DNA of 64,000 nt, from assembly GCA_934725985.1 (NCBI GenBank), contig CAKVCX010000001.1:310001-374000 (forward strand), given 5' to 3'. The notes under the pieces were generated by a model. It searched no databases, was not told the DNA's origin, and worked only from the letters and a program-made list of their open reading frames with translations. Shown here piece by piece: positions 31,742 through 40,112 of the stretch. The stretch comes from an uncultured Bacilli bacterium. GTDB lineage: Bacteria; Bacillota_I; Bacilli_A; RFN20; CAG-826. Position 1 is the first letter of the stretch. Each line of letters begins with the position of its first letter. The translations under genes and the position numbers were made by a program.

Positions 31742-32533
31742 TTATTTTATACCTTCTCCCTCGTCTTTTTTATTTACACTTTCCTCTTTTTGTCCAATTT
31801 GCTTTATTTCTTCATCGTTTACTTCTAAAGCATCAATCACTTTTTGTTTATCATCATGATTCTTTTTATTGGATTTCTTCTCGTTTTTTTCTATTTTATT
31901 TTCTTCTTGCTCTTTTATAGAAACATCATATTTCTTTTTGCTCTTTTTATATTGAATAGTAGCAATAATAAGTTGTGCAACACCAGCTAAAACCATAATA
32001 ATGCCGGCAACTAAAATCATTATTTTATTAGATACGGAAGGATCATTGCTATAAAACATTATTAAAACAGCAATGCCGATTGAAACCAAAACCGCGCCAA
32101 ATAAAATTTCTAAAATAGGCATGAATGTTTTAGATGTCTTTTTTATTATCGAAAAGATTGAAAATAAGACAAGCAAAACGCCCATTACAATTAATAAGAC
32201 GGCTAAAAATTTAATTAAAAGTTCAATAAAAATTGTATATGTAAGCATTATGACAATTCCAATCGACACTTCAAATCCTGCTATTAAAAGGATTGATTCC
32301 TCACTTTCTTTCATCGATGCTAAAGCCATAAATATTCTCAATATGCCATCTAAAATAACAAATAAACCAGCCACTATGGCAATTGTCATGTTTATGGAAG
32401 AAGAGTTAGACAAATCAGAAACAGATCCAAATACAACTCCTAAAACACCAGCACAAATTAATAAAAAAGCCTCAGCATAATTCCAAATGGCCCAAATTTT
32501 ATACATTTTTCTTTCTTCGACTTTATTTTCCAT
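31742..32533 (-). CDS. Hypothetical membrane protein (tandem paralogue 1)
   Basis: A 263-residue protein with a helix pattern like its downstream neighbour (IWAIWNYAEAFLLICAGVLG against IGWTIWNVVEALILIVGG) and a Lys/Glu-rich C-terminal tail of ~70 residues. Function unknown. The start at 32533 (MENKVEERKMYK) has GGAAATT before it; a start at MYKIWAI, matching the paralogue, is also possible. Divergent from the aminopeptidase gene. Confidence 0.7.
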   Translation of the reverse strand: MENKVEERKMYKIWAIWNYAEAFLLICAGVLGVVFGSVSDLSNSSSINMTIAIVAGLFVILDGILRIFMALASMKESEESILLIAGFEVSIGIVIMLTYTIFIELLIKFLAVLLIVMGVLLVLFSIFSIIKKTSKTFMPILEILFGAVLVSIGIAVLIMFYSNDPSVSNKIMILVAGIIMVLAGVAQLIIATIQYKKSKKKYDVSIKEQEENKIEKNEKKSNKKNHDDKQKVIDALEVNDEEIKQIGQKEESVNKKDEGEGIK

Positions 32534-32601
32534 AATTTCCAATACCTTTTTTCTTAAAACCAAGTAAAGTATATCGCATAGTAAAAATAAAGGATGTATT
32601 T

Positions 32602-33828
32602 ATGAACAAAACAATAGAAAAAGCTTATGCAAAATTAATTGTTACAAGTGGACTTGCCCTAAAAAAGGGGCAATCAGTAATTATTAAAGCCAATGTCGAT
32701 ATAGAAGACTTTGTTTCTTTAGTAACAAAAGAATGTTATGCGCAAGGGGCAAAATACGTCCACGTACTTTGGCAATCAGAAAAAGTCAACAAAGTCCAAA
32801 TGAAAAAAGCTTCAACAAAGGCTTTATGTGAAACCCTACCAATGGATATAGCCTACCAACAATGGTTTACCAAAGAACTTCCAGCTTATTTATGGTTAGA
32901 TTCTGATGACCCGGATGCAAGCAAAGGAATAGACGCTACAAAAGCCGCTACAATAAAAAGAGAAAAATATAAAGCCGTAGCCGAATACATAGAATCTAGG
33001 GAAAATAAATACCAATGGTGCATTTGTGGCGTCCCTTCAAAAAAATGGGCCAAAAAAGTTTTTCCAGCCTTAACACCGGCCAAGGCAAAGGAAAAGTTAT
33101 ATGAAGCCATTCTTTTAACATCAAGGGCAAATGATGGAAAAGGCATTGCGAATTGGGAAAAGCATGATGAAATATTAAAAAATCGTTGTTCTTATTTAAA
33201 TTCCTTGCATTTAAAAAGCTTGCACTATACTTCAAATAAGGGAACAAATTTAAAAGTAGGTTTGATTCCAAATGTAATTTGGCTTGGAGGAGGAGAGAAA
33301 ACATTGGACGGCACTTTCTTTCAACCAAATATCCCAAGTGAAGAAGTATTTACTTCCCCGAAAAAAGGAGAAGCGGAAGGAATCGTTTATTCAGCAAAAC
33401 CATTAGTCTACCAAGGACAATTAATAAAAGACTTCTGGGTAAAATTTGAAAACGGAAAAGCCGTTGATGTCCATGCTGAAGTCGGAGAAGAAGCTTTAAG
33501 ATCTATCTTAACATTAGATGAAGGTTCCGCTTATTTAGGCGAGTGTGCTTTGGTTCCGTTTGATTCCCCAATTAATAACACGGGTCTATTATTTTATAAT
33601 ACATTGTTTGATGAAAATGCCGCTTGCCATTTAGCATTAGGAAGAGGATTTACCACTTTATATCCGCATTTTGAAAAATACACAGAAGATGAACTCCACT
33701 CATTTGGAATCAATAAATCCTTAAGCCATGTTGACTTTATGATCGGTTCTAAAGATCTAAATATAGTCGGAGAAACTATAGACGGAAAGCAAGTACAAAT
33801 ATTTAAAGACGGTAACTGGGCTTTCTAA
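32602..33828 (+). CDS. Aminopeptidase, M29 family
   Basis: A 408-residue metallo-aminopeptidase of the AmpS/AmpT/PepS type, which removes N-terminal residues from peptides in the cytoplasm. Typical segments are AYAKLIVTSGLALKKGQSVII at the N-terminus, PNIPSEEVFTSPKKGEAEG with a metal-binding Glu, GECALVPFDSPINNTGLLFYNTLFDENAACHLALG (family pattern) with Glu and His, and SHVDFMIGS with His and Asp. AAAGGA precedes the ATG. It is monocistronic and ends one base before the convergent yolD gene. Confidence 0.93.
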   Translation: MNKTIEKAYAKLIVTSGLALKKGQSVIIKANVDIEDFVSLVTKECYAQGAKYVHVLWQSEKVNKVQMKKASTKALCETLPMDIAYQQWFTKELPAYLWLDSDDPDASKGIDATKAATIKREKYKAVAEYIESRENKYQWCICGVPSKKWAKKVFPALTPAKAKEKLYEAILLTSRANDGKGIANWEKHDEILKNRCSYLNSLHLKSLHYTSNKGTNLKVGLIPNVIWLGGGEKTLDGTFFQPNIPSEEVFTSPKKGEAEGIVYSAKPLVYQGQLIKDFWVKFENGKAVDVHAEVGEEALRSILTLDEGSAYLGECALVPFDSPINNTGLLFYNTLFDENAACHLALGRGFTTLYPHFEKYTEDELHSFGINKSLSHVDFMIGSKDLNIVGETIDGKQVQIFKDGNWAF

Positions 33829-33829
33829 C

Positions 33830-34144
33830 TTATTTTTTAATAACCTCGATAATATCTTTAAAAGCAATTGCATGCTTATTGATTTCTAAATATTTGAAAA
33901 GAGGATCTATTTTGTCTAGTTTTCCTTCAATCCAATATAAATAGCCATCTTTAAAATATTTAATAGCCAAAGTTTCGTTATCATAAAATGAAAGAATAGA
34001 ATTTATTTCTTCTGCTCTTTCACTAGAAATCTTTGGCTTTTCTATTTTGTTTTTTTGATAACGTAATTTATTCAATGCGGCTCCTTGCTCAATTAAAGAT
34101 TTATAGGGAGCCCATTTTTTCATCCCTCTATCTTCTTCGTTCAT
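33830..34144 (-). CDS. YolD-like protein
   Basis: A 104-residue YolD family protein. EDRGMKKWAPYKSLIEQGA is the family signature, with YLYWIEGKLDKIDPLFKYLEI in the second half. YolD proteins are encoded next to Y-family polymerases of the UvrX/UmuC type in Bacillota and probably assist them. Here the ATG overlaps the polymerase stop codon by 4 bases, so the two are translated together. Confidence 0.9.
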   Translation of the reverse strand: MNEEDRGMKKWAPYKSLIEQGAALNKLRYQKNKIEKPKISSERAEEINSILSFYDNETLAIKYFKDGYLYWIEGKLDKIDPLFKYLEINKHAIAFKDIIEVIKK

Positions 34145-35385
34145 GCTTTATGGCCCCCGATTTGATTATGCCTATTTTTTATTGTTGAATCCTTTAGACC
34201 GCTGCTAGCTCTTAACAATGAATTCTTGCCATATGTTCTAATTATCTTATCCATTGAGACATGGAGACTCTTTTTTTCTTCCATTTCTTCTGCATTTTCA
34301 AACAATGTAGCTTGGGAGAAAGAAAAACTAGCAAGTTTGCCAAAGGAAATATGCAAATTCCTAATCGGCGCACCGTTATAAAATTCATCAAGAATATCTA
34401 TTATCACTTTATAAAGTGTGTCATTATCATCACTATAAACATCCAAAGATTTTTGCCTAGAAAAACCAGTTGAATTGCTATAGCCTACAGAAACCCCTAC
34501 CAAGCCAGTTTGATAAAAGCTAGAACGTAATCTAAAGCAAAGATCATCGCACATTTCCCTAAGAACAAGTTTAGTTCCTTTATAATCATAATCATGCATT
34601 AAGGTTTGCCCAATCGAAATAGAAGTTTCCTTAGGAACATATTTTTCCCTTATGTCAGTTCTATCGATTCCATTTGCCATATCATGAAGTTGGTGTCCAA
34701 TAATACCAAATTCTTTTTCTAATAAAGCAATATCAACCTTTGCTAAACCTTCCAAATTTCTAATCCCCATCTTAAAAAGCCTAGAACCAATGCCGTTAGA
34801 AATACCCCAAATCGAGGTAATTGGAGTTATTTTCCATAATTTATTTTTAACATCATCAAAAGTCCACTTAGCAATATAGGGAGAAACTTTCTTAGCTTCA
34901 TTATCAAGACAAGCTTTAGCCAAAAACATATTCGGCCCAATGCCACAAGTAGCAAGAAGTCCTAGTTCATCTTTTATTCTTTTTTGAATTAATTTGCATA
35001 AACCTTCTGAAGTAGTCTTATATAAAGATAAATATGGGGACAAATGAAGAAAAGACTCATCAATTGAATAAACGTGAATATCTTCTTCACTTACAAAATC
35101 CAAGAAAATTGAAACTACTTTTGCGGATATTTCAATATAGTATGCCATCCTAGGCTGAGCAAATATCATATTATCTAGCTTAGGTAAGGATTTAACTCTA
35201 CAAACATTTGGAACGCCATATTTTTCTTTTAGATATGGGGTTGTTGACATAACAATTGTATTGATACTTCTAGTAGGATCGGCAACAACTAATGGAGTAG
35301 AAAAAATATCTAGGCCTCTAATGGCACATTCACAACTTGCATAAAAACTTTTTAAATCTATGACGGCATAAGAGTCTTCCTTCAT
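34141..35385 (-). CDS. Y-family translesion DNA polymerase (UvrX/DinB-like)
   Basis: A 414-residue error-prone polymerase. IDLKSFYASCECAIRG carries the first catalytic Asp and steric Tyr, and VYSIDESFLHLSP has the Asp-Glu pair. LLATCGIGPNMFLAKACLD and WGISNGIGSRLFKMGI form the thumb region with its helix-hairpin-helix, and a little-finger domain follows. The VVADPT stretch and the YolD partner place it with the UvrX/ImuB-like Gram-positive branch. GGGAGG precedes the ATG. No LexA-type operator could be recognised upstream. Confidence 0.93.
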   Translation of the reverse strand: MKEDSYAVIDLKSFYASCECAIRGLDIFSTPLVVADPTRSINTIVMSTTPYLKEKYGVPNVCRVKSLPKLDNMIFAQPRMAYYIEISAKVVSIFLDFVSEEDIHVYSIDESFLHLSPYLSLYKTTSEGLCKLIQKRIKDELGLLATCGIGPNMFLAKACLDNEAKKVSPYIAKWTFDDVKNKLWKITPITSIWGISNGIGSRLFKMGIRNLEGLAKVDIALLEKEFGIIGHQLHDMANGIDRTDIREKYVPKETSISIGQTLMHDYDYKGTKLVLREMCDDLCFRLRSSFYQTGLVGVSVGYSNSTGFSRQKSLDVYSDDNDTLYKVIIDILDEFYNGAPIRNLHISFGKLASFSFSQATLFENAEEMEEKKSLHVSMDKIIRTYGKNSLLRASSGLKDSTIKNRHNQIGGHKA

Positions 35386-35508
35386 TTAGTTGTTAAGTCC
35401 TCCCAAGTAGAAATAATATAGTAAAAAAACTTTGAAAATAGACTTGTCTTTTTTAACTAAATTAGCTTTTGAAAAAATTTCTAGAATTATTAAGCAAAAA
35501 CATTTTGA

Positions 35509-35536
35509 TTGTTAAGGGTTTATAAAGTTATATAAT
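35509..35536 (+). promoter_or_regulatory. Promoter of tRNA-Ala
   Basis: TTGTTA (35509-35514) and TATAAT (35531-35536) are 16 bases apart; the tRNA begins 11 bases after the -10 box. The preceding 35386-35508 holds only leader sequence of the polymerase gene and no ORF. Confidence 0.65.
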
Positions 35537-35547
35537 AAACCAGCCGT

Positions 35548-35623
35548 GGGGCATTAGCTCAGTTGGGAGAGCGCATCGTTCGCAACGATGAGGTCGTCGG
35601 TTCGATCCCGATATGCTCCACCA
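35548..35623 (+). tRNA. tRNA-Ala, anticodon CGC
   Basis: A complete cloverleaf of 76 bases. The acceptor GGGGCAT pairs with ATGCTCC and includes the G3-U70 pair that defines alanine. The D arm is GCTC/GAGC, the anticodon stem CATCG/CGATG holds the loop TTCGCAA with CGC, the T arm has the TTCGATC loop, and A plus CCA is encoded at the end. CGC reads only GCG, so another tRNA-Ala (UGC) must exist elsewhere. Confidence 0.96.
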
Positions 35624-35634
35624 TATAAAAAAAT

Positions 35635-35661
35635 AGCCTGATATACGAATCAGGCTTTTTA
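35635..35661. terminator. Terminator after tRNA-Ala (bidirectional)
   Basis: AGCCTGAT and ATCAGGCT form a perfect 8-bp stem around ATACGA, with TTTTT on the plus strand and a T run on the minus strand as well. It serves tRNA-Ala and the convergent folD-thyX-like operon. Confidence 0.9.
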
Positions 35662-35683
35662 AATAGAAAGTCAAAAGAATCAA

Positions 35684-36289
35684 TCAATTGGTTTTTCTAA
35701 ATCCCGTAAGCTCGGAAAAAGAAGGTAAAGATAAAACCCAATCGCAAAAAACGTGCCACTCTTTTAGTTTATGATTGCATCTTTGCTTATACATTGTTTT
35801 TAATTGTTGGTAATTTGTTGTCATTGTAGCCGATAAGCAAAATCCACACGGCAAAGATGCAACCAAAACTCTCCATTTATTTTTCTTTTCTAAGGAATGT
35901 TCTGGATCATCTGGTATTGAATTATATTCCTTAACCAATTCTTCCATTCTTTTAATAATCAATGGATCTACTTCATCGACACATTGACTCTTTAAATCAA
36001 ATTTTAAAAGGCAATGCATAGTCGATTGGCTAGAAATGAAATCAAACCAATGATAACGCTGGGCTTCTTTCCACCAATACAAAGGTGCACTGACATCTAG
36101 TTGAACTGTAATGCCTTTTAAAAAATTATCATGCCCTTCGCCAGAATTTGTAGAGCCTAACCTAAAAGCCCTAGCGAAATCTTTTTCATTTGGCTCGCTA
36201 CAATCTATTTTAGTCCTCATAGGGTTGCCACTAGCCTTCACGGCTCTTTCTAAGCCATAGACATAAGTGTTAGTAATTGCAAAATTCAT
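35684..36289 (-). CDS. ThyX-like protein (divergent flavin-dependent thymidylate synthase family)
   Basis: A 201-residue protein resembling ThyX-like proteins of Bacillota and phages. GLERAVKASGNPM resembles the N-terminal active-site strand. DVSAPLYWWKEAQRYHWFDF is followed by ISSQSTMH, which replaces the canonical RHR...NEQSxRY ThyX signature. Whether it still makes dTMP is uncertain. It overlaps the end of folD by 4 bases, and FolD produces the methylene-tetrahydrofolate that ThyX consumes, which supports a folate/thymidylate role. No thyA is in the window. Confidence 0.68.
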   Translation of the reverse strand: MNFAITNTYVYGLERAVKASGNPMRTKIDCSEPNEKDFARAFRLGSTNSGEGHDNFLKGITVQLDVSAPLYWWKEAQRYHWFDFISSQSTMHCLLKFDLKSQCVDEVDPLIIKRMEELVKEYNSIPDDPEHSLEKKNKWRVLVASLPCGFCLSATMTTNYQQLKTMYKQRCNHKLKEWHVFCDWVLSLPSFSELTGFRKTN

Positions 36290-37074
36290 CTACACGCCTC
36301 CATTAAATTTTCCAATAAAGCCATTCTAGTTAATAACCCAACCCCACCAGGAACCGGGGTTTGAAGTTTAACTGGAAGATTAGGCAAAGCATCGCCATGA
36401 AGTTTGCCATCTTCCCCTCTATTAATGCCGACATCAACGATGTAACAATCCTTGTTGTAGTCAAAGTCGTGATTTAAATAATTCATCTTCCCTATAGCCA
36501 CAACAATTAAATCGGCATGAGCAATATAAAACTTTTTATCTTCTTGACTAGTTTTTGAATGCAAAACAGTAACGTTACAATTTTTAGAAAGCAAGAGCTT
36601 GGCCATTGGCTTGCCAACTATATTTGAACGGCCAAGTACAACTGCATTTTTTCCGTTAAAAGCAAAACCTTCATTGTCCAAATAAGAAACAATCCCTTTA
36701 GGTGTGCAGGGTGTAAACGAAGACAAAGGATGGAAACCATCGATATCTTTTGTAGGCAAAACTGCTAACTTAATTCTTTCCTCATCAATATGTTTTGGAA
36801 GAGGAAGTTGGACAATAATGCCATCAATATTTTTATCGTCGTTTGCTTTATTTATTAAGGCAATAAGTTCATCTTCTGAAATAGTTTCACTTACTTTATT
36901 TAAAATAAAATTGGCTCCGATTTCATTGCCATCTTTTAGCTTTCCGCGTACATAAGCATTAGAAGAAGGGTCATCGTTAGCTTGAATTATTAATAAAGTC
37001 GGCTTTTTATCCATTGAATCTATTTCTTGCTTTAAAGCCTTTTTACGCAAAGCGACATATTCTTTAATTTCCAT
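36286..37074 (-). CDS. folD: Methylenetetrahydrofolate dehydrogenase/cyclohydrolase
   Basis: Bifunctional enzyme interconverting methylene- and formyl-tetrahydrofolate. The catalytic region AYVRGKLKDGNEIGA carries the conserved Lys. GIIVQLPLPKHID, PTKDIDGFHP and VVLGRSNIVGKPMAKLLL (the NADP-binding motif) follow, with TPVPGGVGLLTRMALLENL at the C-terminus. The length of 262 residues is slightly below the usual ~285. CATTCT lies 6 bases before the ATG and there is no SD. First gene of a two-gene operon. Confidence 0.95.
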   Translation of the reverse strand: MEIKEYVALRKKALKQEIDSMDKKPTLLIIQANDDPSSNAYVRGKLKDGNEIGANFILNKVSETISEDELIALINKANDDKNIDGIIVQLPLPKHIDEERIKLAVLPTKDIDGFHPLSSFTPCTPKGIVSYLDNEGFAFNGKNAVVLGRSNIVGKPMAKLLLSKNCNVTVLHSKTSQEDKKFYIAHADLIVVAIGKMNYLNHDFDYNKDCYIVDVGINRGEDGKLHGDALPNLPVKLQTPVPGGVGLLTRMALLENLMEACR

Positions 37075-37121
37075 AACGAGAGAATGTTAACACACTTAAA
37101 GGTTCTATAGAACTTAATAGT

Positions 37122-37146
37122 AAAAAGAAAACGCCTATAAGGCGTT
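37122..37146 (-). terminator. Terminator of secG
   Basis: On the minus strand AACGCC and GGCGTT form a 6-bp stem with a short TTATA loop, followed by TTCTTTTT. It ends the long block that runs from prfA to secG. Confidence 0.85.
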
Positions 37147-37167
37147 AAATCTTTTTAATTAAGAAAA

Positions 37168-37416
37168 CTAGGCAGCACTTCCGCTAGTTCCGGAAATAAC
37201 AGAAATTATCAAAGCCAAAAACAAAAAAATAACAGCAAAGGCAAATGTAAGCCAAGTGATGACCTTTTCCGATCCGCGTTCTTTTGTTTTGGCAAATACA
37301 TTTAATCCGCCACCAGTAATCGCACCGGATGCACCTTCTGATTTTCCGCCTTGAAGTAAAGAAAGAATAATTATTATTAAACTAACGATTATAAATATGA
37401 TGTCGTACCATTTCAT
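37168..37416 (-). CDS. secG: Preprotein translocase subunit SecG
   Basis: Small SecYEG partner of 82 residues with two TM helices (IIFIIVSLIIIILSLLQ and WLTFAFAVIFLFLALIISVI) joined by the conserved GGKSEGASGAITGGG loop. The frame opens 48 bases further upstream, but the ATG at 37416 has GAGGAG before it and matches the family start. It is 80 bases after the HAD gene. secA lies further upstream in the same block. Confidence 0.93.
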   Translation of the reverse strand: MKWYDIIFIIVSLIIIILSLLQGGKSEGASGAITGGGLNVFAKTKERGSEKVITWLTFAFAVIFLFLALIISVISGTSGSAA

Positions 37417-37496
37417 AAGCCCTCTCCTCTTAGATAATGCTAGTAAAGCATAGACTAAAAACAATAACTTTACAACAAAACAAAAACCGTGGCCTT

Positions 37497-38114
37497 TTAT
37501 TCTTTGAATAAATCAAGTAAAGAATAGCCTTTTTTAAATGTTTTGTCGCCATATTCTTTATTCCTATCGACAATAAAGGAAGAAACGCCGGCCCTTCTTG
37601 CACATTCTTCATCTTGAAGCGAATCGCCTACATAAATTACTTCTTTATTTGGAGCAATAGAAAGCAATTTGCAGCCCAATAAGATAGGCTCAGGATCAGG
37701 CTTCCCATTTTTATACATATCTGAGGCAACAATAACCTTAAAATAGGATTCTAAACCAAAACGTTTTAATACTAGTCTTATGTGATTAGAACTATTGCCT
37801 GAAACTAACCCAACCATTTCATTAGATAATTTAATCCTATCCAAAGTCTTTTTTACTTCGGGAAAAATCTTAATCAATGATAAAGACTCTTCGCTATCCA
37901 AAGCTTTTAGAATAGCTGAGGCAAATGGAATAAAAAAATCTAAAGAGATTCCTTTCATTTCTAATGTTTGCTTTAAAGAATAATGCATATACGTATCGCA
38001 TTCTTTATTAGAAATATCATTTATTCCAATCGCTTTGAATCCAGATTTATAAACGGGTCTAAGCGATAATTTTGTATCAAATAAAGTCCCATCAAAATCA
38101 AATAGATAAACCAT
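37497..38114 (-). CDS. HAD-superfamily phosphatase (phosphoglycolate phosphatase-like)
   Basis: A 205-residue HAD hydrolase. Motif I is FDFDGTLFDTK with both catalytic Asp residues, motif II is VSGNSS, motif III is the Lys in NGKPDPEPI, and motif IV is VGDSLQDEECARRAG. The helical cap between residues ~15 and 85 is of the Gph/PpaX type. The substrate cannot be told from sequence. It follows uvrB by 12 bases with AAGAGG before the ATG. Confidence 0.88.
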   Translation of the reverse strand: MVYLFDFDGTLFDTKLSLRPVYKSGFKAIGINDISNKECDTYMHYSLKQTLEMKGISLDFFIPFASAILKALDSEESLSLIKIFPEVKKTLDRIKLSNEMVGLVSGNSSNHIRLVLKRFGLESYFKVIVASDMYKNGKPDPEPILLGCKLLSIAPNKEVIYVGDSLQDEECARRAGVSSFIVDRNKEYGDKTFKKGYSLLDLFKE

Positions 38115-38126
38115 GCATCATGCCTC

Positions 38127-40112
38127 TTATTTATTTAACATTGCTTTCATTTCGAAAAGAATGTCCCTAAGTTCTGCCGCTCTTTCAAAATCATAAGACT
38201 TAGCCGCGGCCATCATTTGCTTTTGAACATCATTAATTTTGCTTTCAATTTCTTTTCTAGAAGATTTCTCACTGAAATTGATAATTTTTTTCGTTTCGTC
38301 TTCGCTATTGCTTAATGGAGGTCTTATTTCTTTAACAATACTAGTAGGAACGATTCCATATTTTTCGTTATAGGCTACTTGAATAGACCTTCTTCTATTA
38401 GTTTCTTCTATCGCCTCTTTCATTGAATCGGAGGTCGAATCGGCATACATTAAAACTAAGCCATTAACATTTCTAGCTGCCCTACCAATTATTTGAATAA
38501 GGGAACGAGTGCTCCTTAAAAATCCTTCTTTGTCAGCATCTAAAATGCAAATTAAAGAGACTTCTGGAATATCCAAGCCCTCTCTTAATAAATTAATGCC
38601 AACCAAGACATCGTATTTTCCTTTTCGAAGCTGATAAATTATTTCTGTTCTTTCTAAAGTTTTTGTTTCATTATGTAAATAAGCAACCTTAATACCTTGC
38701 TCTTTCAAAAAAGTCGTCAAGTCCTCAGCCATCTTAATAGTCAAAGTAACTATCATTACTCTTTCCTTTTTCTCGACTCTCTTCTTTATTTCAAAAATAA
38801 TGTCATCGATTTGTCCGTTGGTAGGTCTAATTTCAATACGCGGGTCTAATAAACCAGTTGGCCTAATAATTTGTTCCACCACTTCGTGATTGCATTTTTC
38901 TAATTCATAATCGCCGGGTGTTGCCGAGGTGCAAACCACAGTTCTAGGCATTAAGGATTCAAATTCCTTAAAATTCAAAGGTCTATTATCTAAGGCTGAT
39001 GGTAGCCTAAAGCCATACTCGACTAAAGTTTCTTTTCTAGATCTATCGCCATTATACATACCTCTAATTTGAGGAATGCTGACATGGCTTTCATCGATTA
39101 AAAGAAGAAAATCCTTAGGCATATAATCCATCAATGTATAAGGCCTTTCACCTTCTTTTCTTCCATCAATATGCCTAGAGTAATTTTCAATACCAGGGCA
39201 GCGGCCAAACTCCTTCATGCTATCCATATCTTGCCTTGTTCTATTTTCAAGACGTTCTGCTTCTAAAAGTTTCCCTTGGCTTCTAAAATATTTAAGACGG
39301 TCTTCTAATTCCAAAGAAATAGTTTCGCAGGCCCTTTCAATCCTTTTCCTAGTCGAAGCATGATCGTAAGCAGGAAATATTGGATACGTGGCATAATTTC
39401 TTTCAATAACCCCAGTAATAGAATTGATTTGATAAATGCCTTCTACTTCATCGCCAAAGCAATCTATACGAATAAAATAATCATGAGTGGCGGGAGCTAT
39501 ATCTATTACATCCCCATGGACGCGGAAAGTACCTGGTTTTAATTCAAAATTATTGCGTGTATATTGAGCGTCAATTAAATGACGAAATAAATCGTTTCTA
39601 TCTAAAGTTTCATTAGCCCTGATTTCAAAAATAAGACCTTTATATTCATTAGGATCTGACAATCCATAAATTGAGGCCACAGAAGAAACAACGATCGTGT
39701 CGCTGCGTGAAAGAATAGAATTCATGGCCGAAGTACGCATCATGTCTATTTCTTCGTTCATGACGGCATTTTTATCAATATAAGTATCCGATTTTGGAAT
39801 GTAAGCCTCAGGTTGATAAAAGTCAAAATTCGATATGAAATATTCAACTCTATTTTCTGGGAATAATTCTTTGAACTCCCCATACAATTGTGAGGCTAAG
39901 GTTTTATTATGAACCATAACCAAAGTAGGCTTATTCAACATGGCAACAATATTTGCATCGGTAAATGTTTTTCCTGTTCCCGTAGCCCCTTTAATTACTT
40001 GTATTTGTTTGCCTTTTTCTATTCCTTTAATTATTTCTGAAATAGCGTGTGGCTGGTCTCCGGTAGGCTTAAATTTGGAAACTAACTTAAATGGTTTTTT
40101 TACGTATTCCAT
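38127..40112 (-). CDS. uvrB: Excinuclease ABC subunit B
   Basis: UvrB, the damage-verifying helicase of nucleotide excision repair, with 661 residues. Walker A GATGTGKTFT is near residue 45, the beta-hairpin YYQPEAYIP-type segment reads FDFYQPEAYIPKSDTYI, the DEAD-like box is LLIDESHVSIPQI, and LLREGLDIPEVSLICILDADKEGFLRS and QIIGRAARN mark the C-terminal helicase motifs. The UVR motif closes the protein (MMAAAKSYDFERAAELRD). Its ATG overlaps the yitT stop (TAATG). No uvrA or uvrC is present here. Confidence 0.98.
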   Translation of the reverse strand: MEYVKKPFKLVSKFKPTGDQPHAISEIIKGIEKGKQIQVIKGATGTGKTFTDANIVAMLNKPTLVMVHNKTLASQLYGEFKELFPENRVEYFISNFDFYQPEAYIPKSDTYIDKNAVMNEEIDMMRTSAMNSILSRSDTIVVSSVASIYGLSDPNEYKGLIFEIRANETLDRNDLFRHLIDAQYTRNNFELKPGTFRVHGDVIDIAPATHDYFIRIDCFGDEVEGIYQINSITGVIERNYATYPIFPAYDHASTRKRIERACETISLELEDRLKYFRSQGKLLEAERLENRTRQDMDSMKEFGRCPGIENYSRHIDGRKEGERPYTLMDYMPKDFLLLIDESHVSIPQIRGMYNGDRSRKETLVEYGFRLPSALDNRPLNFKEFESLMPRTVVCTSATPGDYELEKCNHEVVEQIIRPTGLLDPRIEIRPTNGQIDDIIFEIKKRVEKKERVMIVTLTIKMAEDLTTFLKEQGIKVAYLHNETKTLERTEIIYQLRKGKYDVLVGINLLREGLDIPEVSLICILDADKEGFLRSTRSLIQIIGRAARNVNGLVLMYADSTSDSMKEAIEETNRRRSIQVAYNEKYGIVPTSIVKEIRPPLSNSEDETKKIINFSEKSSRKEIESKINDVQKQMMAAAKSYDFERAAELRDILFEMKAMLNK

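Noticed and set aside
35386..35508. LexA/SOS operator upstream of the Y-family polymerase gene
   Set aside because: No CGAAC-N4-GTTCG-like palindrome occurs in the upstream region, so SOS control cannot be claimed.
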